A DNA stretch of 64,000 bases from Argyresthia goedartella. Lineage: Eukaryota > Arthropoda > Insecta > Lepidoptera > Argyresthiidae. Shown piece by piece: positions 1 through 10,334 of the stretch; the stretch's first letter is position 1; each line of letters begins with the position of its first letter. The stretch is taken from contig OX463829.1 in the NCBI GenBank assembly GCA_949825045.1, positions 6,882,001-6,946,000 on the forward strand, read 5' to 3'. The translations under genes and the position numbers were made by a program. A model generated the notes under the pieces. It worked only from the letters and a program-made list of their open reading frames with translations, searched no databases and was not told the origin of the DNA.

Positions 1-1
1 G

Positions 2-1267
2 TTGTATTTTCTTCATCCATTCTTGGATACTGAGGATATAATCAGAGTTGGTGGACGTCTTGAGAACGCTCCACTTCCATATGATACTAAACATCCTGTA
101 GTAGTGTCTGGTAAATCCAGGTTAGCGTTTTTAATTGTTGATCAGACTCACAAAACCACATTGCATGGCGGACCTCTGCTAATGTTAAATGTTATAAGAA
201 GTAACTATTGGATTATGAATTTAAAATCTATTGCTAAATTCCATGTTCGAAAATGTATACAATGTATCAGACAATCTCCAAGGTTTGCTTCACAAATCAT
301 GGGAAACTTGCCAGCATCCAGGGTGACAGTTTCTAAACCTTTTTCATGTAGTGGTGTTGACTTTGCAGGGCCTATATTGCTTAAAACCTCGAGACTTCGA
401 AATGCACAAACAACGAAGGCCTACATTGCCGTTTTCATTTGCACCGCTACTAAGGCTATTCACTTGGAGCTGGTTTCAGAATTGACAACCGAAGCCTTTA
501 TAGCTTCATTTAAAAGATTTACTTCAAGGCGTGGTCATTGCGCTCAACTATATTCAGACTGTGGATCCAACTTCATTGGTGCCAACTTTGAACTAAAGAG
601 AATGCTCAATAAAGCTAAATCAGAGCTGCCAGAGGTCCTGGCACAATTATTGGCCTCTGAGGGTACCGAATGGCATTTTATACCTCCAGGATCGCCACAC
701 TTTGGAGGATTATGGGAATCCGGTGTGAGATCTACGAAGCACCATATCAAACGTGTTCTCGGTGACACAAAACTAACATTCGAAGAATATGCTACGTTGT
801 TAGCGCAGATCGAGTCTTGTTTAAATTCTCGTCCCATTTCACCCATGAGTGACTCAGTTGATGATCTCACTGCTTTGACACCTGGTCATTTTCTAGTATT
901 GGGACCACCAGTTGTGGTTCCTCACGTAAATGTCTTGGATGTTCCCGTCAATAGACTAAATCGATGGCAACATCTGGAACATATGCTACAATGTTTCTGG
1001 CAAAGATGGAAATCTGAATACTTGACGACCTTACAAAACCGTTATAAATGGTCGTCCCAGAAACCATCTATTAAAATAAATGATTTAGTTATTATTAAGG
1101 ACGATCGAGTTCCTCCATCTAAATGGCCTCTTGCTAGAGTCGTTGATACTCATCCAGGCAATGACGGATTAATTCGAGTAGTCTCATTGAAATGTCTTCA
1201 AAAAGTTATTAAGCGACCTATTACTAAGTTATGTATTCTACCTTTTATACAGTCCACAGAGATTTAA
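2..1267 (+). CDS. BEL/Pao retrotransposon Pol, C-terminal integrase part (partial at left edge)
   Basis: Open frame running in from the left edge and ending at TAA 1265-1267; the true start lies outside the window. It encodes the integrase end of a BEL/Pao polyprotein. An H2C2 zinc-binding motif is visible (H50, H55, C85, C88), followed by the integrase core with catalytic D120 (in GVDFAG), D186 (in YSDCGSN) and E239 (in GGLWES). The last 100 residues are the DUF5641-type tail usual in this group. No stop or frameshift occurs in the visible part, so the copy may be young. It is followed directly by a polypurine tract and an LTR start. Residue numbers count from the window edge. Confidence 0.93.
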   Translation: MYFLHPFLDTEDIIRVGGRLENAPLPYDTKHPVVVSGKSRLAFLIVDQTHKTTLHGGPLLMLNVIRSNYWIMNLKSIAKFHVRKCIQCIRQSPRFASQIMGNLPASRVTVSKPFSCSGVDFAGPILLKTSRLRNAQTTKAYIAVFICTATKAIHLELVSELTTEAFIASFKRFTSRRGHCAQLYSDCGSNFIGANFELKRMLNKAKSELPEVLAQLLASEGTEWHFIPPGSPHFGGLWESGVRSTKHHIKRVLGDTKLTFEEYATLLAQIESCLNSRPISPMSDSVDDLTALTPGHFLVLGPPVVVPHVNVLDVPVNRLNRWQHLEHMLQCFWQRWKSEYLTTLQNRYKWSSQKPSIKINDLVIIKDDRVPPSKWPLARVVDTHPGNDGLIRVVSLKCLQKVIKRPITKLCILPFIQSTEI

Positions 1268-1285
1268 AGGACTATAATAGTCCTT

Positions 1286-1294
1286 GGGTGGCGG
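1286..1294 (+). promoter_or_regulatory. Polypurine tract of the BEL/Pao element
   Basis: GGGTGGCGG lies 18 bases after the Pol stop and 2 bases before TG of the presumed 3' LTR. This is the expected place for plus-strand priming. Assignment rests on position and composition. Confidence 0.6.
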
Positions 1295-1296
1295 CA

Positions 1297-1531
1297 TGTT
1301 TACGCAGCCATCACTAGATGGCGTTGTCTGTACTTTGCCTCGCGCAATAGAGATTTTCTTGTGTTAGGTTAAGTACCATTCGATGATTTGATTAAATTAG
1401 TTCTTCCATACAATACAACCAAGAGTGTTTTACTTCAGTACAGTGCAGTGTTCAGTCAGTTTTAGGTAAACAAATATGATTTGAAGTTAAAGTTTGGGGT
1501 CAGAGGAGGTTAAATTGGTCAAACTCACAAC
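1297..1531 (+). repeat. 3' LTR of the BEL/Pao element (right end approximate)
   Basis: Starts TGTTTACGCAGCC right after the polypurine tract. LTRs begin with TG and end with CA; a CA near 1530 is one plausible end, but the 5' LTR is outside the window so the right limit cannot be fixed. The segment also contains the sequence 'atcactagatggcg'. Confidence 0.5.
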
Positions 1532-2364
1532 TGCTGCTACCAAACCCTTTTTCGTCCGTTATCGTGACTGCCGCCGGTGATGATGAGATGAAGCTGCTGC
1601 TTGATGTTTCCGGATGCTAGTCGTCCTGATATCCTCGCTGTTGCGCTGACCGATGTGTGTTGAACGGCTAACTGAATTCCGGGCTCCCTTTGTCTTGACT
1701 TAGCTTGCAGGTGGCGCGCGCGTGTCCTTTTTTCGAGTTTTATCTTGATATCTCATTGACGGTTCGAAGGACCATATATAGGCCAGGTAAATAAGAGAAA
1801 GTGGACTGTATTTAAAGTTGGTATAATAGGTCAAAAGGTGAGATTTTACAAGTAAAGGCTATACGATGCGTTCGCGACGATGCTTTGGTTCTAAGTGATG
1901 AGAGCCGCGTAGATGCAGCGCGGCGCGCTACCGCGCCTCCCGCCGCCCGCTGCCCCGCCGTCGTGATGATGTGCTTGTACAGCCTGGCAGGCAGATCTGT
2001 CGGGTACATCCGTGCGTGTATGGCTGGCTATTATGGCGCAAATATTCCATCTTGCAAAATTTTCGGTTACAGCGCCATCTGTTGTCGAATAGTAAAACTA
2101 TAAAACCGGATATGCTAGTTAATTTTTATTAACTGTGGTATTTCACTTTCATGTTTTTCTAGACTAGTTTTCGGAGCCGTAAAAGGTTTTTTTAAAGATA
2201 GTCAGCAGTTTTATTCATCTTTCGTTCAAAAATCTGTCAAACAAAATAATATCTGGGTTTGGGGCTGGTTGTCGATTTTCTGATTTATTTTCAATAAATT
2301 CTATCTAAACGTGGTGCTAATTAAGCTTTATTAAGCTGCATTTTCATAAAATAAAACCTTAGAG
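1532..2364. promoter_or_regulatory. 5' flank of C1D, with a short CpG-rich stretch
   Basis: No coding region is supported here. Bases about 1900-1970 are GC- and CpG-rich against an AT-rich background, and short frames there on both strands look like composition artefacts. A pyrimidine run ending in AG at 2161-2162 could be a splice acceptor for an untranslated leader, which would let the C1D coding exon be the last of two. No clear TATA box near a start was identified. Confidence 0.35.
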
Positions 2365-2787
2365 ATGGACTGGAACCTGAAGTACGGCGAGCTTGAATCA
2401 GATAAAGAATTCGTTGGCAAATGCGAGAACTTGAAAGATAACCTCAAAGAAACGCAAAAAATCCTCGACCAATGCTTGAAGCTGAAAGAACAATACGACA
2501 GCCTCCCAGTAAACGTGCAAATTGATCTGGACCTATTCCTTGTATATACTTTGAACTCTTTGCATTGGATTCACCTCAGAATACAAGGCATAGATCCCAC
2601 TACAAACCCCATCAAGAATGAACTACAAAGAGTCAGGAAGACCATGTTGCGATGGCAGGAAATCAAGGACCGAGAAAAAAGACCCAAGGTTGATAAAGAT
2701 GCCGCCAAACGCTTTGTCAAACACGGAATTTATGATCCGAAGGCTGCAGAAAAACCTATGAATAAGAAAATTAAGTTTGCTGACTAG
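2365..2787 (+). CDS. C1D: Nuclear nucleic-acid-binding protein C1D
   Basis: 140 residues, the usual length of animal C1D (about 141). C1D belongs to the Sas10/Utp3/C1D family. It binds RNA and DNA in the nucleus and acts as a cofactor of the exosome-linked nuclease Rrp6/EXOSC10 in rRNA and snoRNA 3' processing. In the sequence, residues about 15-95 form the helical family domain (e.g. LPVNVQIDLDLFLVYTLNSL), and the tail is rich in Lys/Arg ending KPMNKKIKFAD, as expected for nucleic-acid binding. The ATG follows an in-frame leader and is the only good start. The coding region has no intron or break. A retrocopy cannot be excluded, but the full length and lack of damage favour a functional gene. 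A Merlin element starts 137 bases after the stop. Confidence 0.9.
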   Translation: MDWNLKYGELESDKEFVGKCENLKDNLKETQKILDQCLKLKEQYDSLPVNVQIDLDLFLVYTLNSLHWIHLRIQGIDPTTNPIKNELQRVRKTMLRWQEIKDREKRPKVDKDAAKRFVKHGIYDPKAAEKPMNKKIKFAD

Positions 2788-2924
2788 ACTGCTTCTCTCA
2801 TTATACCTCTAATTTGTAAATATTAATTTCTAAGAGCACTTTCAGTGTCAAGCCGGTGTCATCATGAAACTGGCATGATACTGAAACGGCCGTAAGACTG
2901 ATTATTACGTTTTATGTTTACTTC

Positions 2925-4620
2925 GGTTGGAGTGTAGATAAGGGGGCGCCAAGGAAAAAAAAACTTAGAATTTTTTCCGCGTTTAGATAGCCTGGTCAAT
3001 GTGCAGATAAGGGGGCAAAAAAAACAGAGCGCCGAAAAAAATATTTTTTTTTTTTGAAAAAAAGACTTAGAAAAATTTCGACTCGTCATCCAGCGACTTA
3101 GAAAAATTTCGTGAAAATATTTTTTTTACTGTTTCTTTTTACCTCGGAATCGTGTAGTGCTGCTCTTTGCCATCATTTTTGGTCATATACATTTTCCTCG
3201 TGCACCTCACCGATTTTGAGATATACGTCATAACGATGTTTGCCATATCGATATCTCTATAAATAATGGTCCTATGGAAAACATGCGTATGACATAAAAT
3301 GATGGCCGTAAGGCACCCTAAACGATGCGCAAGTGAAAATATCAAAATTCAAAAAAAAAAAATTTAGTCAAAAATTTTCTAAGTGTTTTGCCCCCTTACC
3401 TACAATACCACCGCTTTCAGCGACTTAGAAAAATTTCGTGAAAATAATTTTTTTTAACTGTTCCTTTTTACCTCGGAATCGTGTAGTGCTGCTCTTTGCC
3501 ATCATTTTTGGTCATAGACATTTTCCTCGTGCACCTCACCGATTTCGAGATATGCGTCACAACGATGTTCGTCATATCGATATCTCTATAAATAAAGGTC
3601 CTAGGGAAAACATGCGTATGACATAAAATGATGGCCGTAAGGCACCCTAAAAGATGCGCAAATGAAAATATCAAAATTCAAAAAAAAAAAAAAACCGAGT
3701 CAAAAAATTTCCAAGTGTTTTGCCCCCTTACCTACAATACCACCGCTTTCAGCGACTTAGAAAAATTTCGTGAAAATATTTTTTTTTACTGTTTCTTTTT
3801 ACCTCGGAATCGTGTAGTGCTGCTCTTTGCCATCATTTTTGGTCATAGACATTTTCCTCGTGCACCTCACCGATTTCGAGATATGCGTCATAACGATGTT
3901 TGCCATATCGATATCTCTATAAATAATGGTCCTAGGGAAAACATGCGTATGACATAAAATGATGGCCGTAAGGCACCCTACACGATGCGCGAGTATCAAC
4001 ATGCATAGTTTGTATGGAGAATGTTGCATATTTTTCGCGCGGACATTATCCAAACCTTGTTTTTCTAATGCAGAACAGAGAAACGAAAAAAGTTACGAAC
4101 TTTGAGCTCCTTTAACTCACTGTGTAGACCTATACATGTCGAGCTAAATTTTATTCGTTACACTATATAGCACTAGAAAAACAAGGTATGGTTATCCATA
4201 CCATACCATATGGATAGCCGCGCGAAAAAAAAGCACCACTCTTAATCATTGTACTTTGCAATTCAAACAAAAAAAAGATTGTTACGGTTGACGCGACGGG
4301 TTAATATAATAATTCAATAATTGGGACAGGTACCTGCGCCATTGCGCATAGATAAACCGCCTGCGTATAGAAATACCTATATAACATTGCGTTCTTAATA
4401 ATTAACATTGATGTATTTCTTCAAACAATGCATTCCACCTTTCCCTTCATACTTACCGGCTTAGGACGGTCAAAATTACGACAGGTATGTTTAGATTTAA
4501 TAATAAATATTTTCCCACTGTCGTGACTTTGGCGTATTTAAAAAGGTGGAATCATCATTATGTACAATAATGTCTGATTTATCGCTAACAACCTGTAACA
4601 AGAAATACCAAAATCACAGT
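2925..4620 (+). repeat. Left inverted arm of the Merlin element
   Basis: Reads as the inverted counterpart of 6265-7681, from the terminus through the tandem units to the shared inner stretch 'ggtatttcttgt' (reverse at about 4596). It is longer than the right arm because it keeps about 300 bases (roughly 4080-4395) that are mostly missing on the right. A Merlin TIR is usually tens of bases, so this arm is exceptionally long. Confidence 0.85.
3093..3990 (+). repeat. Tandem units in the left Merlin arm (about 330 bp, 2.7 copies)
   Basis: The marker GCGACTTAGAAAAATTTCG begins units at 3093, 3420 and 3752, spacing 327 and 332. Units differ by scattered substitutions and A-run length. Each carries short open frames on both strands, but these are repeated copies of one sequence with no coding hallmark and end at different A-runs. 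I treat them as non-coding. Confidence 0.9.
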
Positions 4621-4767
4621 AAAAAATACAAAATAAAAGTAAAAGCAAATCGTGCAAAATCAAATTCAACATAATAATATAATAAAAATCTGAAAAATCA
4701 ACACTTAATATAACTATGATTTGACTACTATATTACACAATCATCGACGGGCGAACTCAAGTATCAC

Positions 4768-5826
4768 TCATTGCCTTGGACAATTAGGCGAACAGCGGCA
4801 ATTGCTAGGCTTGATGCCGCGTTTTCCCAAGCCGGGATAAACTCTATGAATATCCCGGAGGAGACGACGAAAACGAGCGGCTTTAGATGGTAAGTGTTTT
4901 AAAACATTACTGCGATACATGAATTCGCCCATGTACCACTTCAACCTACGGTCACTGCGGCAAGTCCGACATTGACGTTTCAACTCCAGCCACTGGCGCT
5001 CCAATGTGTTAGTGTGGACTTTCACTAACACATTGGTAGTGCCAGGTACTGAGTTGCCTAATGTAGGGTGGACTGGGAGCGACCTAGTGCCTGCCACGAA
5101 GTTAAGGCTATGGTTAACGTATGCGTGTCCACGCATCCCTAGGCGAAGGTCTACCCCCAAATAAGATCGATGCATGTCGGACATTATAAAGGTATTTTGA
5201 CGCACGTTGGCCGCGATTATAGCGTCTAAAGTTGCCCGGGTTTTATCGGGAATTAACTCAACGTGTAAACGTTTCGTAAGCCGACTCATGCAACCAAACG
5301 ACCACGTTTGACGTCGCAAGAGTCGACCACGGTGATATTTACGTGTATACAAGTGCGTCTCATCTACCTCTACAATGTCGTCATCACCGCCTATCATTTC
5401 GCGATCATGCGCCTCAGCCACTTCGCACACCTCCCTTAAAAAATGATACACTTGTATCGCCGATTTCCTGGTTACCCCGACGTGTTCGGCGGCTGTTGTT
5501 ACTTTCATCTTTTCGAAAAAATACATGATTAGCCTCAGGGTATCCAGAAAACTGACGCGACTGCGTTCAAAAAAAGTATTTTTTAAAGGATTTGCCGAAC
5601 GGTTGCAATTGTTCCTACGACAACGCCAACGGAAGCCCAGTTTATAACTGGTCTTCGATTCCTTAATCATGGTGCTTCTGCAACTTTGACAGCGTATTGT
5701 CCGAGTTGGAATCAGCAACCAATCCTCAGCTGCTCTTTGGGCAGTCTCCTCGTTAGAAATCATAACCATGAAAGTTATGAAATTAAATTTTCTAGCAAGA
5801 AGTAGCTCTCTAGGACTCATTGGCAT
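4768..5826 (-). CDS. Merlin (ISXO2/IS1595-like) DDE transposase
   Basis: 352 residues if started at the ATG at 5826 (then MPMSPRELLL). A frame upstream to 6015 exists, but its 63 residues are hydrophobic and unlike the family, so I prefer the inner start. Order of features from this start: zinc-ribbon cysteines at about 46, 49, 69 and 74; a helix-turn-helix-like stretch (about 110-125); then the DDE core with D155 (IVEVDETH), D217 (FIMSDMHRSY) and E276 (HTNTLERQW). The preceding NHS motif is also typical. The C-terminus is Arg/Cys-rich. All three catalytic acids are present and there is no stop or shift, so the enzyme could be active. It is the only gene between the two arms. Confidence 0.92.
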   Translation of the reverse strand: MPMSPRELLLARKFNFITFMVMISNEETAQRAAEDWLLIPTRTIRCQSCRSTMIKESKTSYKLGFRWRCRRNNCNRSANPLKNTFFERSRVSFLDTLRLIMYFFEKMKVTTAAEHVGVTRKSAIQVYHFLREVCEVAEAHDREMIGGDDDIVEVDETHLYTRKYHRGRLLRRQTWSFGCMSRLTKRLHVELIPDKTRATLDAIIAANVRQNTFIMSDMHRSYLGVDLRLGMRGHAYVNHSLNFVAGTRSLPVHPTLGNSVPGTTNVLVKVHTNTLERQWLELKRQCRTCRSDRRLKWYMGEFMYRSNVLKHLPSKAARFRRLLRDIHRVYPGLGKRGIKPSNCRCSPNCPRQ

Positions 5827-6264
5827 TGTCGTTGAAAACAGAAAGCAACAAGCAAGAAATAAAAAATAGAACGATACCGCCAAACTCGTTACGATCCGAT
5901 CACGTGCACACTTCACAAACACTGATGACTGACTGACTAATGCGCAGATGCGCAGGAAACTGCCACATATGGTCACAATGAATACTATCTCAATATTCCT
6001 ACGCCAGGAAAACAATACACTTATTCTAAGAAAAAAGGCAAACTATAACGGCGTCTTTGACTCGGCTTATCTTTAGTTCGCAGTTCTTTATAGACTACAG
6101 TTACTCTCATCCCTATGTGAAAACAATAGACTCCTATCCTGCGCATGAGTGCGACAAAGAGATAAGATATCACTCTCTAGCTCCTATGATTTATCACCGA
6201 GTTCGGACAGACGAAAACATTCTACTATAGTATACGTCGCGTCACACGTTGTGGACGGTTTTTA

Positions 6265-7681
6265 TTGTGATTTTGGTATTTCTTGTTAAATGTTGTTAGC
6301 GATAAATCAGAAATTATTGTACATAATGATGATTCCACCTTTTTTAAAGTCAAAGTCACGACAATGGGAAAAAATATTTATTATTAAATCTAAATATACC
6401 TGTCGTAATTTTGACCGTTCTAAGCCGGTAAGTAAGAAAGGAAAGGTGGAATGTATTGTTTGAAGAAATACATCAATGTTAATTATAAAAAAGTGGTGCT
6501 TTTTTTCGCGCGGCTATCAACCATACCTTGTTTTTCTAGTGCTATACACTATATAACTTTTTTCGTTACTCTGCATTAGAAAAACAAGGTTTGGTTAATG
6601 TCCGCGCGAAAAATATGCAACATTCTCCATACAAACTATGCATGACTCGCGCATCGTGTAGGGTGCCTTACGGACATAATTTTATGTCATACGCATGTTT
6701 TCCCTAGGACCATTATTTATAGAGATATCGATATGACAAACATCGTTATGACGCATATCTCGAAATCGGTGAGGTGCACGAGGAAAATGTATATGACCAA
6801 AAATGATGGCAAAGAGCAGCACTACACGATTCCGAGGTAAAAAGAAACAGTAAAAAAAAATATTTTCACGAAATTTTTCTAAGTCGCTGAAAGCGGTGGT
6901 ATTGTAGGTAAGGGGGCAAAACACTTAGAAAATTTTTGACTAAATTTTTTTTTTGAATTTTGATATTTTCACTTGCGCATCGTTTAGGGTGCCTTACGGC
7001 CATCATTTTATGTCATATGTATGTTTTCCCTAGGACCTTTATTTAGAGAGATATCGATATGACGAACATCGTTGTGACGCATATCTCGAAATCGGTGAGG
7101 TACACGAGGAAAATGTCTATGACCAAAAATGATGGCAAAGAGCAGCACTACACGATTCCGAGGTAAAAAGGAACAGTTAAAAAAAATTATTTTCACGAAA
7201 TTTTTCTAAGTCGCTGAAAGCGGTGGTATTGTAGGTAAGGGGGCAAAACACTTAGAAAATTTTTGACTAATTTTTTTTTTTTGAATTTTGATATTTTCAC
7301 TTGCGCATCGTTTAGGGTGCCTTACGGCCATCATTTTATGTCTTATGTATGTTTTCCCTAGGACCTTTATTTATAGAGATATCGATATGACGAACATCGT
7401 TGTGACGCATATCTCGAAATCGGTGAGGTGCACGAGGAAAATGTATATGACCAAAAATGATGGCAAAGAGCAGCACTACACGATTCCGAAATAAAAAGAA
7501 ACAGTAAAAAAAAATATTTTTACGAAATTTTTCTAAGTCTTTTTTCACAAAAAAAAAAATTTTTTTTTTGGGCCCGCCCCCTTTTCTACACCCTAACGCT
7601 AACGTATGGCGGCCTCAAAAAGTTATAATTTTCGAATATTTTACAAGTGGGGGCTTCCGCCCCCTTATCGACACTCTGACC
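6265..7681 (-). repeat. Right inverted arm of the Merlin element
   Basis: Inverted copy of the left arm. Unit markers (CTAAGTC) lie at 6879, 7206 and 7533, an exact 327-base period. The outer 130 bases diverge from the left arm except for the terminal motif. Confidence 0.87.
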
Positions 7682-7689
7682 TTTACTTC

Positions 7690-8488
7690 AGTTAGATGGG
7701 CACTTTCCTTTATGTAAACTCATATTCTTACAAGTGATGATAACTCATTGTTTTCACCATTTATATGCGAATTTTTCACTGGTTTGGGCTTATTACCAAG
7801 CCATAAGGATGTAAATATGGTGGGCATATAGTGGACAGCCTCATAAAGGGTTAACATGGTGTGTTCAGGTACGATAAGATTTTGCTGTTTTGAGGGAATG
7901 GTACCTAATAGTAGGCTGAGACCATGTTAAATTTAATGTTTTTTTGTAAATAAAAGCTTCTTTATGTACCAAATGTCATTTATTTCTAACAACAATATAA
8001 CATCCAAATTTGTAGGAATGTACAACACATTGTTCAAATTATTTTGTTCCTAATTTCCAAATTCCATAAATATAAGTTATACAATAGCAAAATACTTAGA
8101 CAATACATGTTACACCAATCCAACAAAGAAACTATTATAATAATACGTAATAGTATAGCAATAAAATAAATTATTTAATTTTCTTACAAAATTGTAGGAA
8201 CCTACCTATTCCACCAAAAAATGTATTTGCAAAGCAATATTCAATAGTGGAAACTAAACCATGGCACAATATCACCAAGTTGCAAGCATTAACAGCCATT
8301 GGAAATAAGTATTGGAATGATTAAATAAAATATTAAATGCAGTGTAAAAGAAAACAACCACCTTAATTTAACTGTAGTTTGTTTAAATATAGCTTGACAG
8401 TAATCCTGATAAAAAAAAAACCTGAGCTATAAGTCTGATCAAGAATCTAACACACACAGCACAAGTACCCACTACTGAACAAAACGCT
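7690..8488 (-). other. 3' flank of ADPGK, between the Merlin element and the stop codon
   Basis: AT-rich and non-coding. On the minus strand an AATAAA signal can be read at 7979-7984, about 500 bases after the ADPGK stop, a plausible polyadenylation site. Another AATAAA lies on the plus strand near 7949. No gene seen. Confidence 0.4.
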
Positions 8489-9177
8489 TTACCTCTCGAC
8501 TTGCAGGACTAATCCTGCAGCAGAGATGTTGTCGCCAGCTCCAGCTGTCAACTGTGCTTCCATGCAGATCAGCACTGGAGCCACACAGATCTCTACTTCA
8601 TCACCATCAAGCTTCTCCCCCCAACATGCCACTGGCTTGGCTGGATCAAAGAAAACCCTGTTGTTGTCTCCGTTTGTGCTTGTTGAGAAGCTATCGTCCA
8701 GCAAAAGTTTTGTCTTGTCTAGTGAAATTGTTTCTGAATTACATACATATCTGTGTGCAGTTAAAGATGCTTTTGCAGCGGCCGCTTTTGTCCTTCTCCA
8801 TTCTGAGTTTTTGACTGTCAATATAGCTTGATAAGCTAATGTGTGTACGTGAATTCGGGTGACTTTTCTTCTGCTGCTGTTCTCTTGGTTCTTTTGTCTG
8901 ATCAGCTGGAATGTTTTTCTCATTTGGTCCAGTGCTGTTGCCACTCTAGGGTTGGAATCAGCAATAACACTAACTTTTCCATATTCTAATACACTAAGGA
9001 GATTCGTTAATTCTTGTTCATTCATTCCAACAGAGTCAACATAGGGGACTACCTGTGTTGTCAGTTGTTTCAGTAGTTCCAAGTCGACATAGCTCGCCAT
9101 CTCAAAGTGTGTCAATGTGTTGAGTGGCTGAGATAAGATTTGTTTCTTGACTAGATCCAATCTCTCTGCTCTTAAAT
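8489..9177 (-). CDS. ADPGK: ADPGK exon 3 (residues 260-488, catalytic C-terminus)
   Basis: Begins after a TTTTTTTCAG acceptor at 9178, completing the GAT codon of Asp260, and ends at TAA 8489-8491. It includes GMNEQELTNLL (the NEQE region near the active site), the conserved HVHTLAYQ stretch and the final TAGAGDNISAAG motif, whose Asp475 is the expected catalytic base. Ends LVLQVER. No frame damage. Confidence 0.95.
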
Positions 9178-9935
9178 CTGAAAAAAATATATGATTTTAT
9201 TACATTGACATTAAACAAACCTATAAATAAAGAAGTAATTTAGTTGATAGATATCAATTCAATACTTCATCATCATAATCATTTATTCATATGTTACTGT
9301 CAATCATTGATTGACGCACTTAAAAATTGTGCCAATTAAATAATATCTTATTAAACTACAATTTAATTTTATTTTATTTATTTAATTAATACAATTTAAT
9401 ATTTAACATATTACATTACATTTTATTTAATTACATTTGTCAGAATGAAAGACTCAGACTCTCACTCAATTTTTTTATTGAATATAAATAAATAAATTAT
9501 CTTTTTCAACGTCAAAATTATACTTACTTATAACTAAAAGTATTATTTTTTATATAAAAAATAGATTACACCGTTTCGGAAGGTGGGCAACGGCAAGAAA
9601 CTCCCCCATACCTTCTTTTTAAAAAAGTGACTTTACAACAGGTTACCTACTGGTTTCGGTCTAAGGAAATTCGCCGGCAAGTCATAATGACCAGAGACGA
9701 ACAGGATGTACAAAAACTGCGTGATTTCTTTGACCTTCACCCTCCATTTCCACAGATTGATTCCATAATTTCAATAAGTGGTGGGCTAGTTGGAAATGAA
9801 GCAGTTAACTGTCACAAAAACATTGGCAAAAGACTTGACCTCGTCGAATTTCTGTGCGCTGAGATGGTATGGACCATGCAGTTTTGTCATCTAAGTATTC
9901 CTTAATACTAAGTATAGGTAAGAGGACTTTCTTAT
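9178..9935. pseudogene. ADPGK intron 2, 5'-most in coordinates: AT-rich DNA and an unidentified coding remnant
   Basis: 9200-9560 is very AT-rich with nothing recognised. A plus-strand frame at 9627-9905 (start residues MTLQQVTYWFRSKEIRR; later DEQDVQKLRDFFDLHPPFP and ISISGGLVG) has protein-like composition but ends abruptly. I cannot name it; a transposon-borne coding remnant is the likeliest explanation. Confidence 0.3.
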
Positions 9936-9939
9936 GAGC

Positions 9940-10290
9940 TCATTTTTGACATAGTCTTTGAACCTCTTCTCAGGAAGGATCAATAATTCCTGTGGTATTT
10001 TATTGTAGAAGCGAGTACAGTGCCACATGAATGATGTGCCTACTTTACTTAGTCTAAATAACGGTAGGTAGTGCTAACCTATTTCTATTTCTAGTGTTAA
10101 TTGTATGGCTATCACCTACAATTTTAAATAAACCTGTTTTTTCTTACAGGCATGATATTCTCGATATTGACAGGTAACCGTAAGTATATTATTTTTTGGA
10201 ATTTTTCTCTTAATGATTCTCTAGCATCTAATTGATATATCGCCGATCGCCCTTTTTTGTAAGACAAATATCGTATTTATATCTGCTGCT
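9940..10290 (-). pseudogene. LINE fragment F, C-terminal end of a jockey-superfamily reverse transcriptase
   Basis: On the minus strand the reading includes AIYQLDARESLREKF and, after breaks, FYNKIPQELLILPEKRFK and KSSYLYLV, which align with the last 150 residues of the LINE copies elsewhere in this window (e.g. AIYRLGPRVSLREKF). Frameshifted and truncated. Confidence 0.65.
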
Positions 10291-10334
10291 CTGAAACATT
10301 ATTATTGCACGATAGGTAGGTACCTAACCCTAGT

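Larger units (their letters stand above)
2925..7681. mobile_element. Complete Merlin DNA transposon, 4757 bp, with 8-bp target duplication
   Basis: Both ends can be read: left GGTTGGAGTG and right (reverse complement) GGTCAGAGTG, agreeing at 21 of 24 terminal positions. The element is flanked by identical 8-mers TTTACTTC at 2917-2924 and 7682-7689. Merlin (IS1016/ISXO2-related) elements make 8-9 bp duplications. Inside are inverted arms of 1.4-1.7 kb, each with three roughly 330-bp tandem units, and a central minus-strand transposase. Intact target duplication and an unbroken transposase suggest a recent insertion. Confidence 0.92.

Noticed and set aside
544..870. Minus-strand frame inside the BEL/Pao integrase
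   Set aside because: Shadow of the conserved integrase frame.
1812..2103. Two overlapping frames upstream of C1D
   Set aside because: Opposite-strand frames in a CpG-rich patch; composition artefacts.
3139..4053. Repeated 60-110-codon frames in the Merlin arms as genes
   Set aside because: They lie on both strands of tandem non-coding units, vary in end with A-run length and show no domain or start context.
5827..6015. N-terminal extension of the Merlin transposase
   Set aside because: The added 63 residues are hydrophobic and precede the conserved part; the ATG at 5826 gives a family-like N-terminus.
8526..9044. Plus-strand frames opposite ADPGK exon 3
   Set aside because: Shadows of the coding exon on the other strand.
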